From NCBI GenBank assembly GCA_963746805.1, contig CAVVCQ010000001.1:682001-746000 (forward strand): a DNA stretch of 64,000 nucleotides, given 5' to 3'. Origin of the DNA: DATHTC01 sp963746805. GTDB lineage: Bacteria; Actinomycetota; Thermoleophilia; Gaiellales; Gaiellaceae. A model generated the notes under the pieces. That model ran no database searches. It had not been told where the DNA came from and saw nothing but the letters and a program-made list of their open reading frames with translations. A program made the translations under genes and the position numbers. Below, piece by piece: positions 17,659 through 25,657 of this stretch; the stretch's first letter is position 1; every line of letters begins with the position of its first letter.

Positions 17659-18426
17659 TCAGCCGTGCGCGACCGGGCGCTCGTCGCCGCGCTGCCGCAG
17701 CCGGCGCCAGACGATCGCCGCGAGCGGGAGGAAGATCGCCGTCCAGAGCCACTGCCAGTTCTCGCCGGCGAAGCCCGTCACGCGGTCCGGCCAGGGCACG
17801 ACGACCGTCCACGTCCGGTCGAACGTCTTCACCGTGTAGGTCTCCTCCTTGCCGTCGACGTCGAGTAGGGCGGTGAGCGTCAGGTGCAGGCTCCGAGTGC
17901 CCGATTCGGTGGGCTCGACCGACCACCCCCACATGGTCACGCCCGTCGACGCCACGGGCTGGCGGGCGTCCGAGGTGCGCTCGATGTCGAAGTCCAGGCC
18001 CGTGAGGCTCGCGACCATCACGTCGGAGACCCTGATCGTGACGCCCTCCTTGTCGCCTACCGCGTCGTCGATCTGCTTCTGCAGCTCGTCGATCGTCTCC
18101 TCGCGCGACACGAGGAGCCGGACGACCTCCTGCTCGTCGAGATGGAGCTCCGTCGGCGTGTTGAACGCGATGTTCGCCGGCTCGAGGGCGGCGAGCGCCT
18201 CGTCGACGTCGCCGCCGTCCACGCCGGGCAGTGTCCCGCCGGGGTACCGCGGCCTTGCTTGAGTCGTCGGCTCGGCGCCCGGCTTGTACGTCTCGCCTGT
18301 GAGCATCAGGGCAGCGACAAGCCCCGCGACGACGATCGCGACGGCCGCGGCGACGATGGCGACGATCCGGACCCGGGATCGTCTCGGCTCGGCGGGCGCA
18401 GGCTGCGGGTGCTCGTTCGCGCTCAT
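17659..18426 (-). CDS. Membrane protein of unknown function with two TM helices and a beta-sandwich-like domain
   Basis: About 255 residues from the ATG at 18426 (a start at 18456 is possible). A Pro-rich cytosolic N-terminus is followed by TM1 (VRIVAIVAAAVAIVVAGLVAALML), a helical DEQEVVRLLVSREETIDELQ segment and a beta-rich region with MWGWSVEPTESGTRSLHLTL. The C-terminal TM begins NWQWLWTAIFLPLAAIVW. The W-x-W-x-V-x-P plus NWQW-TM pattern recalls a family of uncharacterised anchored proteins in diverse bacteria; I cannot name its function. It is divergent from a nucleotide cyclase gene and convergent with the atypical regulator. Confidence 0.72.
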   Translation of the reverse strand: MSANEHPQPAPAEPRRSRVRIVAIVAAAVAIVVAGLVAALMLTGETYKPGAEPTTQARPRYPGGTLPGVDGGDVDEALAALEPANIAFNTPTELHLDEQEVVRLLVSREETIDELQKQIDDAVGDKEGVTIRVSDVMVASLTGLDFDIERTSDARQPVASTGVTMWGWSVEPTESGTRSLHLTLTALLDVDGKEETYTVKTFDRTWTVVVPWPDRVTGFAGENWQWLWTAIFLPLAAIVWRRLRQRGDERPVAHG

Positions 18427-18515
18427 GACGCGTCTCGTGGTGCTGCCGCAGCTCATCGCGGGTGGTATTCCCGCTCAGACGACGGTATGACGGTCTGGGC
18501 AATGCGTCAACGGGG

Positions 18516-18521
18516 TAGCGT
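18516..18521 (+). promoter_or_regulatory. -10 box for the nucleotide cyclase gene
   Basis: TAGCGT lies 8 bp before the ATG at 18530, the same spacing class as the other predicted leaderless starts. No Shine-Dalgarno sequence is obvious between the box and the ATG. Confidence 0.4.
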
Positions 18522-18529
18522 GCGGGGCG

Positions 18530-19207
18530 ATGGCGACGCTCCCGTCCGGCACCGTCACCTTCGTCTTCAGCGACATCGAGGGCTCCACGGCCCTTGTCAA
18601 GCGCCTCGGCGACGGGTATGGCGACGTGCTCGCCGACCACCGGCGGCTCATGCGCGAGGCGCTCGGCGACCGCGGCGGCGTCGAGATCGACACGCAGGGC
18701 GACGCCTTCTTCTTCGCGTTCGCCCGCGCGCGCGACGCGGTCGCGGCCTCGGTCGAGGCGCAGCGTGCGCACGCGGCGCATACGTGGCCGGAGGCGGTGG
18801 ACGTCCGCATGCGCATGGGTCTCCACACAGGCGAGCCGGCGGTCGGCGAGGAGGGCTACCACGGCCTCGACGTCGTCCGCGCCGCTCGGCTCTGCGGCGC
18901 CGCCGCAGGCGGCAGCGTCCTCCTGTCGGAGACGACGCGGGCGCTCGTTGGCTCCGCCGTCCCGGACGGGGTGGCCGTGCATCCGGTCGGGGAGCGGAGG
19001 CTGAAGGACCTCGACGAGCCGGAGCGCGTCTACGAGCTCGAGATCGAGGGCGTCGCGACGAGCGAGCCACCCGCCCGGACCGCCGCCGCCGAGCGCTCGA
19101 TCGATCAGCGCGCCGAGGACCTGGCACAGCGGATGTCCGACCGGATCGAGGCCGAGGTCATGCGCTCGCTCGAGCGCTCCCTCGGCGGCGGCGACCGCGA
19201 CGCCTGA
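18530..19207 (+). CDS. Class III adenylate/guanylate cyclase
   Basis: The 225-residue protein has a single class III cyclase catalytic domain: VTFVFSDIEGSTALVKRL with the metal-binding aspartate, IDTQGDAFFFAFARA with the second aspartate, RMRMGLHTGEP and the C-terminal catalytic segment GLDVVRAARLCGAA. No membrane or sensor domain is attached. A helical charged C-terminal tail (from about 170) may dimerise. It should make cAMP or cGMP in the cytosol; the substrate-selecting residues cannot be assigned with confidence. It is divergent from the membrane protein at 17659-18426. Confidence 0.92.
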   Translation: MATLPSGTVTFVFSDIEGSTALVKRLGDGYGDVLADHRRLMREALGDRGGVEIDTQGDAFFFAFARARDAVAASVEAQRAHAAHTWPEAVDVRMRMGLHTGEPAVGEEGYHGLDVVRAARLCGAAAGGSVLLSETTRALVGSAVPDGVAVHPVGERRLKDLDEPERVYELEIEGVATSEPPARTAAAERSIDQRAEDLAQRMSDRIEAEVMRSLERSLGGGDRDA

Positions 19208-19216
19208 GACCGGCAG

Positions 19217-19777
19217 CTAGAGGATTGCCCCCTCGAGGCGGAGCAGCGCCTCCTTGACGTGCAGGCCGCCGGCGTAGCCGGTGAGGCTCCCGTTCGCGCC
19301 GACCACGCGGTGGCATGGCAGCACGATCGGGATCGGGTTGCGGTTCATCACGGTGCCGACGGCGCGGGCCGCGGACGGCCGGCCGGCCTGGGCCGCCAGG
19401 GTGCCGTACGTCGTCGTCTGCCCGAACGGCACGCGGGCGAGCTCCGCGAGCACCTCCTGGTGGAACGGCGCGACGCGCTCGAGGTCGAGGTCGAGGTCGA
19501 AGCTCGTCCGGCGGCCCTCGAAGTAGTCGTCGAGCTCGCGCTTCGCTTCGTCGATCGCGCGCGGTGCACGCAGCACCCGCAGGCCGTACGCCTGCGCGAG
19601 CCGCGCCTCCTGGCGGTCGACGTCGGCGTCGTACGAGATCCGGCAGACGCCGCGGGGCGTCGCCGCGACGAACAGCGGGCCGACCGGCGAGTCGAGGACG
19701 TCGTAGCCGGCGTCGAGCAGCCCCTCGGCGGCCGCGGCCGCGCGGAAGCGCTCGTCGAGCGAGGTGGGGACGGTCAT
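19217..19777 (-). CDS. ogt: Methylated-DNA--protein-cysteine methyltransferase
   Basis: This is an O6-alkylguanine-DNA alkyltransferase of 186 residues. The active-site motif is IVLPCHRVVGANGSLTGYAGG (acceptor Cys in PCHRV), preceded by the helix-turn-helix segment VPFGQTTTYGTLAAQAGRPSAARAVG and the Asn hinge MNRNP. It transfers the alkyl group irreversibly to itself. The start codon overlaps the stop of the upstream ECF sigma factor gene by 4 bp (ATGA), so the two are one transcriptional unit, and the sigma factor may control it. Confidence 0.95.
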   Translation of the reverse strand: MTVPTSLDERFRAAAAAEGLLDAGYDVLDSPVGPLFVAATPRGVCRISYDADVDRQEARLAQAYGLRVLRAPRAIDEAKRELDDYFEGRRTSFDLDLDLERVAPFHQEVLAELARVPFGQTTTYGTLAAQAGRPSAARAVGTVMNRNPIPIVLPCHRVVGANGSLTGYAGGLHVKEALLRLEGAIL

Positions 19778-20238
19778 GGCGAAAGCTCCTTCTGCCGCAG
19801 CCGGCGTACGCCGGAGGACGCGGCCTGGCGAGCCGCCTCCGGGGTCGAGCCGAGTGCCGCGGCGATGTCGGCGTAGTCGAGGTCGAAGCCGTAGCGGAGG
19901 ACGACCGCCGTGCGCTCCGTCGGCGGCAGCTCGTCGGTGAGATGCTCCAGCTGCGCGAGCACGGGCCGGTGGTCGTGCGAGACCGGCTCGGCGTCGGCCG
20001 ACTGGGGGCGCCGCCGCCGTAGGGTGTCGACGGCCACGCGCGACGCGATCGTCAGCACCCATGCGCGCAGGTGCTCGCCGTGCTCGAGGCGGTCGTAGGC
20101 GCGCAACGCCCGCAGGAACGTCTCCTGGAACGCGTCCTCGGCCGCCTGGCGCCCGATCCTGCGGGCGAGGAGACGGAACACCTCGTCGCAGTGCGCGGCG
20201 TAGAAGCGCTCGAACGGGGGGATGGCGGTCGCGGTCAT
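19774..20238 (-). CDS. ECF-type RNA polymerase sigma factor, co-transcribed with ogt
   Basis: The 154-residue protein has sigma region 2 (FERFYAAHCDEVFRLLARRI ... AEDAFQETFLRALRAYDRL ... LRAWVLTIASRVAVDTLRRR) and region 4 (LPPTERTAVVLRYGFDLDYADIAAALGSTPEAARQAASSGVRRLR). No anti-sigma gene is next to it; instead ogt follows with a 4-bp overlap. This gives a compact sigma-plus-repair unit, which suggests, but does not prove, a response to alkylation or other DNA damage. Confidence 0.92.
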   Translation of the reverse strand: MTATAIPPFERFYAAHCDEVFRLLARRIGRQAAEDAFQETFLRALRAYDRLEHGEHLRAWVLTIASRVAVDTLRRRRPQSADAEPVSHDHRPVLAQLEHLTDELPPTERTAVVLRYGFDLDYADIAAALGSTPEAARQAASSGVRRLRQKELSP

Positions 20239-20284
20239 CCACCCGTTCTAACGCGTCCGGGGCCGCGCGTGTGAGACTGCCGAG

Positions 20285-21097
20285 ATGGACGTGGCGGTCG
20301 TGGGCCACGTGGAGTGGTGCGAGTTCCTCCGCGTCGCGGAGATGCCGGCGTCCGGCGGGATCGTGCACGCGCACGAGTGCTGGGAGGAGCCGGGCGGCGG
20401 CGGCTCCGTGGCGGCGGCGCAGCTGGTGCGGCTCGCCGGCTCGTGCACGTTCTTCACCGGGCTCGGCCGCGACGAGCTCGGGCGGCGGGCGCGGCAACGG
20501 CTCGAGTCGCTCGGGATCGAGGTGCATGCGGTGCCGAGCGGCGAGCGGACGCGCCGGGCGCTCGTCCACGTCGACGCGATGGGCGAGCGGACGATCACGG
20601 TCGTCGGCCGCAAGCTCGTCCCACGCGGCAGCGACGCGCTGCCGTGGCGCGAGCTCGCGCGGAAGGACGCCGTCTACTTCGTCAGCGGCGACCCCGAGGC
20701 TCTCCGGCACGCGCGCGAGGCGCGGATGCTCGTCGCGACGCCGCGGGAGCTCGACACGCTCCAGCGCGCGTCCGTGGAGCTCGACGCGCTCGTCGGCAGC
20801 GGCGACGACGACGGGGAGCGCTACCGGGCGGGCGACCTCGACCCGCCGCCGCGCCTCGTCGTCGCGACGGCCGGTGCCCTCGGCGGCTGGGCCCAGCCCG
20901 GCGGCCCGTACCGCGCCGTGCCGCCTCCGGGCGAGGTCGAGGACACGTACGGGTGCGGCGACTCCTTCGCCGCCGCGCTCACCTTCGCGCTCGCCGAGGA
21001 GCAGGCGCTCGAGGACGCGCTCGCCTTCGCCGCCGAGTACGGCGCCGAGGCACTCACTCGGCGCGGGGCCCTCGGCCGCGACGCCTCGCCGGTCTGA
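20285..21097 (+). CDS. PfkB-family carbohydrate kinase
   Basis: The 270 residues show the ribokinase-like fold: the substrate-binding GGGGSVAAAQLVRLAG region, FFTGLGRDELGRRARQRLESLG and the PfkB signature DTYGCGDSFAAALTF with the catalytic Asp (usually GAGD, here GCGD). The sugar or nucleoside substrate is not evident, and the protein is shorter than fructokinases (about 300-320). It is divergent from the sigma/ogt operon with a 46-bp gap and convergent with the AlkZ-like gene. Confidence 0.88.
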   Translation: MDVAVVGHVEWCEFLRVAEMPASGGIVHAHECWEEPGGGGSVAAAQLVRLAGSCTFFTGLGRDELGRRARQRLESLGIEVHAVPSGERTRRALVHVDAMGERTITVVGRKLVPRGSDALPWRELARKDAVYFVSGDPEALRHAREARMLVATPRELDTLQRASVELDALVGSGDDDGERYRAGDLDPPPRLVVATAGALGGWAQPGGPYRAVPPPGEVEDTYGCGDSFAAALTFALAEEQALEDALAFAAEYGAEALTRRGALGRDASPV

Positions 21098-21098
21098 C

Positions 21099-22193
21099 TC
21101 AGGGGAGCCGGACGAAGCGGACGGCGCCTCCGTCCTCGCCGAGGAACCCGAGCAGACGCCGACCCTCGGCGGCGAGCGCGCTGCGGGCCCGGGCGGCGAG
21201 CGGGGACGCGTGCCGCACCACGAGCGCCCCGTCCTCGACGCGCCAGAGGCCGACGAACCGCCCGTCGTGGAGCACGCCGCCGTGCCCGAGGCCCTCGACG
21301 CCCGCGAAGCTCCGCCGCACTCCAGCGGGGGCGAACCGGCTCCGGTCGGCATGGGAGAGGAGGACGTTGTCGTACTCGGGCAGGAAGCGCGGCGGCGCCG
21401 GCGTCTCGGGGTCGGGCCGGGGTGCGTCCGGAAGGTCGAAGAGCTCGCGGCCACGCTCGTCGCGGAACGTGGCGAGACCCGGACGCAGCCGCTCGAGCAC
21501 GGGCCGCAGCCCGGTGAGCCGCGACCACGCTGCGACGTCGGCGACGGTCGCCGGGCCGAAGGCGGCGAGGTACCGCAGGACGAGCGCGTCGAGCGAGGGG
21601 GTGGCGTCGAGCTCGCGGCCGACCCACGCCTCGAGGGTCGTCACCCGCACGGTGCCGCTCCGTCCCCAGAGCCCGCGCGGAGGCACCTGTACGAGCGCGA
21701 GCAGGCATCGGCACGCGTACGCAACCGCGGGCGCGTCCAGCTCGGGGAAGCGTTCCGCGAGCGCCGCCCGCAGCTCCGTCGTCGTGAGCGGCCGGTCGGC
21801 GAGCAGGCCCCGCCCGGCCACGAGCGCGGCGGCGAGGTCGACGTCGCGCAGGCGCGGCCCGTGCTCGGGGTGGCGCCCGAGCTCCGCGTCGAGCACCGGC
21901 TGGACGAGCGGACGGATCGCGATCGCGTCGTCGGACGTGAGCAGGTGGATCGTCGCCCGCATCGCCGCGGTGCGGACGACCTTCCGTTGCTCGACCAGCG
22001 CCGACAGCTCCTCCGCGCGGAACCCGTCCAGCCGCGCCCAGAGGCCGACGTACGGGTCGCGCGGCACCTGTGCCTGGAGGCCGACCAGCCGTCCGACCGC
22101 GTCGAGCGGCGCCAGCGGCTCGCGCTCGAGCAGGAGCTGTCGCGCGAGCGTCGCGCGGTTGAGCGCCCGCGGGTCGAGCACGGCGGCAGCCAC
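21099..22193 (-). CDS. Winged-helix DNA-binding protein, AlkZ/HTH_42 family
   Basis: The 364 residues match the HTH_42 (AlkZ/YcaQ-like) family: NRATLARQLLLEREPLAPLDAV, the VGLQAQVPRDPYVGLWARL segment with the QxQ motif used by AlkZ glycosylases, WGRSGTVRVTTLEAWVG, and the LPEYDNVLLSHADRSRF C-terminal motif. Family members are DNA glycosylases that unhook alkylated or crosslinked bases, or have unknown roles. Finding it two genes from ogt suggests a locus for alkylation resistance, though they are on separate transcripts. Confidence 0.85.
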   Translation of the reverse strand: MAAAVLDPRALNRATLARQLLLEREPLAPLDAVGRLVGLQAQVPRDPYVGLWARLDGFRAEELSALVEQRKVVRTAAMRATIHLLTSDDAIAIRPLVQPVLDAELGRHPEHGPRLRDVDLAAALVAGRGLLADRPLTTTELRAALAERFPELDAPAVAYACRCLLALVQVPPRGLWGRSGTVRVTTLEAWVGRELDATPSLDALVLRYLAAFGPATVADVAAWSRLTGLRPVLERLRPGLATFRDERGRELFDLPDAPRPDPETPAPPRFLPEYDNVLLSHADRSRFAPAGVRRSFAGVEGLGHGGVLHDGRFVGLWRVEDGALVVRHASPLAARARSALAAEGRRLLGFLGEDGGAVRFVRLP

Positions 22194-22216
22194 GCCGGAG
22201 TCCTACCGGCGTCTGC

Positions 22217-22870
22217 TCAGGTGCGGCGGCGGAAGCGGCCCTCGTACCAGGCGTCGCCGTCGCCCACGCGCTCCCAGCCATGGGACTCGAGCATCGCCTG
22301 CAACGTCTCGACCGCCTGCCTCGCCGCTGCGTTCTCGGTCGGCGCGGGATCCGGGAGATCGTTCGCGCGGCGAGCCCGGAACGTGGGGGAGAGCGCGATG
22401 GGGCTCGCCGTCGTGCTGTTCTCGGCCACGAGCTGCCAGCTCACGTAGCCGCGCCAGAGCCGCACCCGGCAGGTCTCCCACCGCATCGGCGCGAACTCGG
22501 GCACGCGCTCGGGCTCGAACAGGGGCTCGGGCAGCTCGGGCTCGGGCGGCGCGGCGGCGACGAGGTGGAGCGCGGGCCGCTCGGCGGGCGCAGGTGTGAC
22601 CAGGGGCGCGGGCGCCAGGGCGGTGGCTCCGTCGAACGCGGCCACGGGTGCGAGCGCGGGTGTCCGGTCCGGCTCGGGCGGCGGCCGCGGTACGGGAAGC
22701 GGATGCACCGGCGCAGCCGCCGCTGCGGGCCGCGCCGGCGCACGCGTCGGACGCGCCGCGCGCCGGCGGCGTGCCACGGCGACGGCGAAAAGCCCGCCGA
22801 GGATCACGACGCCGGCCAGGGACGCGGTCCGCACGGGTTCGGTCGTACCACCCGCCCGTTTCCGTGCCAA
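22217..22870 (-). CDS. Hypothetical proline-rich membrane-anchored protein
   Basis: About 217 residues from a TTG start. One TM helix (ASLAGVVILGGLFAVAVARRR) is followed by a long Pro/Ala-rich low-complexity linker and a conserved-looking C-terminal domain of about 90 residues. That domain carries WETCRVRLWRGYVSWQLVA, SPTFRARRA and LQAMLESHGWERVGDGDAWYEGRFRRR, a pattern common in small actinobacterial domains of unknown function. The linker may span periplasm or cytosol. I do not recognise the family. Confidence 0.65.
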   Translation of the reverse strand: MARKRAGGTTEPVRTASLAGVVILGGLFAVAVARRRRAARPTRAPARPAAAAAPVHPLPVPRPPPEPDRTPALAPVAAFDGATALAPAPLVTPAPAERPALHLVAAAPPEPELPEPLFEPERVPEFAPMRWETCRVRLWRGYVSWQLVAENSTTASPIALSPTFRARRANDLPDPAPTENAAARQAVETLQAMLESHGWERVGDGDAWYEGRFRRRT

Positions 22871-22889
22871 CTGGCCGGAAGGGCAGGTG

Positions 22890-23783
22890 CTAGCGGACGC
22901 TGTCGCGGAAGCGGACGCTGCCGCGGCGGAGGGATGCGACCTTCGCGTCCACCTCTCGCGGCGCCAGCGCGGCGTCGGCCTGGTGGAAGACCCAGTCGAC
23001 GTCCTGCGTGTACACGCGAGACGTCCGGGAGCCGGCGAGCCCGCCTCGCTGGACCCACAGGTTGAAGCTGACGGCCATCCGGCTCTCGGGGTAGAAGCGG
23101 CCGCCGTGGGCGGCCACGCGTCGGCCGTCGGCGAAGTAGCGGACGGTGCCGCCCGCGACCTGGATCACGAGCGTGTGCCAGCCGGCGTGACTCCCCGCCC
23201 GTGGCGTGGTCGCCATCCGGTTGACGGACGGCTCCTCGCTGTAGGTCTCCCAGCTCGTCGCGAGGAGCGTCGGGCCGTGCCGTCCCCAGCCGCCGTTGGG
23301 CAGGTACTCGAAGTCGACCTCGCTGTAGCCCGGGTCGAGCGGGCGCGCGAGCTCGCCGATCCCGAAGAACGTCTGGACGACGCGATCGCCGTCGGGGCCG
23401 GTGACCGGCACGTCGCTGAGGCGGACGCGCGCGGCATACGTGCCCTCGCCGAACGCGCGCGCGGCGGTCGCGACCTCGGCCTGGGACGTCCCCGGCGTGG
23501 TGCCGTCCGTCCTGGCCGTGAGCCGCAGGAGCCGGTTCCCGCGTCGGAGCGGATCGGGGACGAGCGCGACGTTCGCGGCCGACCACGACGCCTCGTGTGC
23601 GCCGGGCCCGCCCGCGCGCGTGCGGACGGTCCAGCCGCGTGCGGCGAGCTGCGCCACGTCGCGGTGGGCGAAGTCGTCGAAGAGAATCCGCTCGGGCATC
23701 GGGCGCGCGGGAAGACTGCCGGACGTCACGAGGAGCAGCGCGGCGGCGGCCGTGAAGGCGAGGTGGAGGGTCGGCTTCGTCAC
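22890..23783 (-). CDS. Secreted GH16-like beta-glucanase/lectin-fold protein
   Basis: The 297-residue protein starts with a signal peptide (MTKPTLHLAFTAAAALLLVTSG) and has a concanavalin-like jelly-roll typical of glycoside hydrolase family 16. The catalytic EXDXE motif is present as SEVDFEYLPNGG, flanked by FGEGTYAARVRLSD and GWHTLVIQVAGGTVRYFADGR, as in GH16 enzymes. It probably cleaves or binds an extracellular beta-glucan or galactan; the exact substrate is not readable. The gene stands alone between a hypothetical gene and the dcw promoter region. Confidence 0.82.
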   Translation of the reverse strand: MTKPTLHLAFTAAAALLLVTSGSLPARPMPERILFDDFAHRDVAQLAARGWTVRTRAGGPGAHEASWSAANVALVPDPLRRGNRLLRLTARTDGTTPGTSQAEVATAARAFGEGTYAARVRLSDVPVTGPDGDRVVQTFFGIGELARPLDPGYSEVDFEYLPNGGWGRHGPTLLATSWETYSEEPSVNRMATTPRAGSHAGWHTLVIQVAGGTVRYFADGRRVAAHGGRFYPESRMAVSFNLWVQRGGLAGSRTSRVYTQDVDWVFHQADAALAPREVDAKVASLRRGSVRFRDSVR

Positions 23784-23864
23784 GCTGCGCTCGATTCTGG
23801 ACGTCGGCGGCCGGCGGTCGGGACTTGAGCCGTGAGCGCCGTCGTGGGAGCGGGGGCTTGCGTA

Positions 23865-23900
23865 GTGGGGAATCGTGGTTTACTGTGGGGCGAAGTGGGA
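23865..23900 (+). promoter_or_regulatory. MraZ box: four TGGGN-type direct repeats at 10-bp spacing
   Basis: GTGGGG, GTGGTT, GTGGGG and GTGGGA begin at 23865, 23875, 23885 and 23895, a strict 10-bp period. A further GTGGGA at 23844 is out of phase. MraZ binds TGGGN direct repeats spaced one helical turn apart upstream of its own gene. The layout therefore predicts autoregulation of the dcw operon. Confidence 0.85.
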
Positions 23901-23920
23901 GACCACCTCGGAGCCACTCC

Positions 23921-24352
23921 ATGCTGCTCGGCGAGTTCGAACACACCATTGACGACAAGAACCGGCTCACGCTCCCGGCGAAGTTCCGGTCGGCGTTCGC
24001 GGGCGGGATCGTCGTGACCCGTGGCATGGACGGGTGCCTCTACGCGTATTCGCCCGACGCGTGGCAGGCCCTCGTCCAGAGCCGGATCGCCACACTCAAC
24101 CCGTTGAGCAAGGAAGGACGCCGGATGCAGCGATTCTTCTACGCGAGCGCGGCCGAGGGCGAGCTCGACAAGCAGGGGCGCGTGAACGTCCCGGCGGCGC
24201 TCATCGAGCACGCCGGGCTGGGACGAGAGGTCGTGGTCGCCGGCGTCAACGACCACGTCGAGATCTGGGACCGCGAGGCGTGGCGCCGCGAGCTCGCGGA
24301 GGTCGAAGGGAGTGCTGAGGATGTTGCCGAACGCCTTGCCGAGCGCGACTGA
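23921..24352 (+). CDS. mraZ: Transcriptional regulator MraZ
   Basis: The 143-residue protein opens the dcw cluster. It has two AbrB-like half-domains with the DxxxR motifs DDKNRLTLPAKFR (about residues 10-22) and DKQGRVNVPAALIEHAGL (about residues 85-100). MraZ forms a ring that binds the TGGGN repeats upstream; these are present at 23865-23900. The ATG is 20 bp after the last repeat. The 3' end overlaps rsmH by 32-41 bp depending on the rsmH start. Confidence 0.96.
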   Translation: MLLGEFEHTIDDKNRLTLPAKFRSAFAGGIVVTRGMDGCLYAYSPDAWQALVQSRIATLNPLSKEGRRMQRFFYASAAEGELDKQGRVNVPAALIEHAGLGREVVVAGVNDHVEIWDREAWRRELAEVEGSAEDVAERLAERD

Positions 24353-25277
24353 CCACGTCCCCGTCCTCGCCCACGAGGTCGTCGAGTTCCTCGACGTCCA
24401 GCCGGGCGAGACGGTCGTGGACTGCACCTTCGGCGCCGGCGGGCACAGCGCGTTGCTCGCCGAGCGGCTCGAGGGCCGCGGGAAGCTGATCGCGATCGAC
24501 CGCGACCCGACCGTGCGGCCGTACTTCGCGCGCTTCGGCCGCCGCTTCCCGGGTCTGCAGTCGCGGCTGCTGCGCGGGGACTTCGCCGTCGTCCTGCGCC
24601 AGCTCGCGGACAACGGCGTCGGCGCGGACGCGATCCTCATGGACCTCGGCGTGTCGTCGATGCAGATCGACCGGCCGGACCGCGGGTTCTCGTACGCGGC
24701 CGACGCGCCGCTCGACATGCGTATGGACCCGACCGCCGACCTCTCGGCGCGCGAGCTCGTGAACGAGGCGGACGAGGCGGAGCTCGCATCGATCTTCAAG
24801 CGGTACGGCGAGGAGCGGTACGCGAAGCAGATCGCGCGCGCGATCGTGCGGCGGCGCGCGCAGCGGCCGTTCGAGCGCACCGGCGACCTCGTCGAGACGA
24901 TCAAGGCGGCGATGCCCGCGCCGGCGCGGTTCGGCGACGGGCATCCCGCCAAGCGCGTCTTCCAGGCGCTGCGGATCGCGGTGAACGACGAGCTCGGCTC
25001 GCTCGAGGCGGCGCTCCCCGCAGCGGTCGAGATGCTGCGACCGGGCGGACGCCTCGCGGTCATCTCGTTCCACTCGCTGGAGGATCGCGCCGTGAAGCGG
25101 TTCGTGCGCGGCCTCGAGGGCGGGTGCGAGTGCCCGCCGGACTTCCCGGTGTGCGTGTGCGGGCGCGAGCCGACCCTGCGCTCCGTCGTGCGCAAGGCCA
25201 TCCGGCCGGGCGCCCAGGAGACGGCCGCGAACCCGCGGGCGGGCTCCGCGCGGCTGCGGGTGGCGGTCAAGGTCTGA
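24312..25277 (+). CDS. rsmH: 16S rRNA m4C1402 methyltransferase RsmH
   Basis: RsmH N4-methylates C1402 of 16S rRNA. Motifs: HVPVLAHEVVEFL, the SAM site DCTFGAGGHSALLAERL, LMDLGVSSMQIDRPDRGFSY, PLDMRMDP, HPAKRVFQALRIAVNDEL and ISFHSLEDRAVKRF. The length of 321 residues is normal. The start could be GTG 24312 or ATG 24321, both inside the mraZ 3' end. The stop overlaps the next ATG by one base (TGATG). Confidence 0.97.
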   Translation: MLRMLPNALPSATDHVPVLAHEVVEFLDVQPGETVVDCTFGAGGHSALLAERLEGRGKLIAIDRDPTVRPYFARFGRRFPGLQSRLLRGDFAVVLRQLADNGVGADAILMDLGVSSMQIDRPDRGFSYAADAPLDMRMDPTADLSARELVNEADEAELASIFKRYGEERYAKQIARAIVRRRAQRPFERTGDLVETIKAAMPAPARFGDGHPAKRVFQALRIAVNDELGSLEAALPAAVEMLRPGGRLAVISFHSLEDRAVKRFVRGLEGGCECPPDFPVCVCGREPTLRSVVRKAIRPGAQETAANPRAGSARLRVAVKV

Positions 25278-25657
25278 TGGCCTCCTGGGCCGACAGCGCG
25301 GCACACGCACCGGCACGGACGCCGTCGCCTCGGCCGCGCCCACGCCCGAAGGCGGTCCCCCGCGCGAAGGCGCGCCGGCGCCCCGCGCTGCTCGGCGGCG
25401 TCGTGTGGATCGCGGCGCTCGCCGCGCTGCTCGGCGGGATCGTCGCGCTCAACGTCGCGGTGCTCCAGGCGAACGTCCGGCTCGACGAGCTGGCGCGGCA
25501 GAGCGCGGACCTCCAGGCGAAAAACGCGCAGCTGTCCTCGCAGCTCTCGAGTGCGGGCGCCACACCGCAGGTCGAGTCGCTCGCCCGCGCGCGCCTCGGG
25601 CTCGAGCTCGCGGCGCCCGAGCAGCAGCAGTACGTCCAGCTGAAGCGCAAGCGGTGA
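25277..25657 (+). CDS. ftsL: FtsL/DivIC-like septum-formation protein
   Basis: This is a 126-residue bitopic membrane protein. It has a basic Pro/Arg-rich cytosolic tail, one TM helix (LLGGVVWIAALAALLGGIVALNVAVL, about residues 38-63), then an extracytoplasmic leucine-zipper-like coiled coil (VRLDELARQSADLQAKNAQL) and an ARLGLELAAPEQQQYVQL ending typical of FtsL. Position between rsmH and ftsI is the standard place for ftsL. The sequence itself is poorly conserved, so the call leans on topology and context. The stop overlaps the ftsI GTG by 4 bp. Confidence 0.88.
   Translation: MASWADSAAHAPARTPSPRPRPRPKAVPRAKARRRPALLGGVVWIAALAALLGGIVALNVAVLQANVRLDELARQSADLQAKNAQLSSQLSSAGATPQVESLARARLGLELAAPEQQQYVQLKRKR

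Noticed and set aside
18530..19207. Cyclase as part of a CBASS-type defence operon
   Set aside because: It is a class III nucleotide cyclase domain and not a CD-NTase, and no effector gene is co-transcribed.
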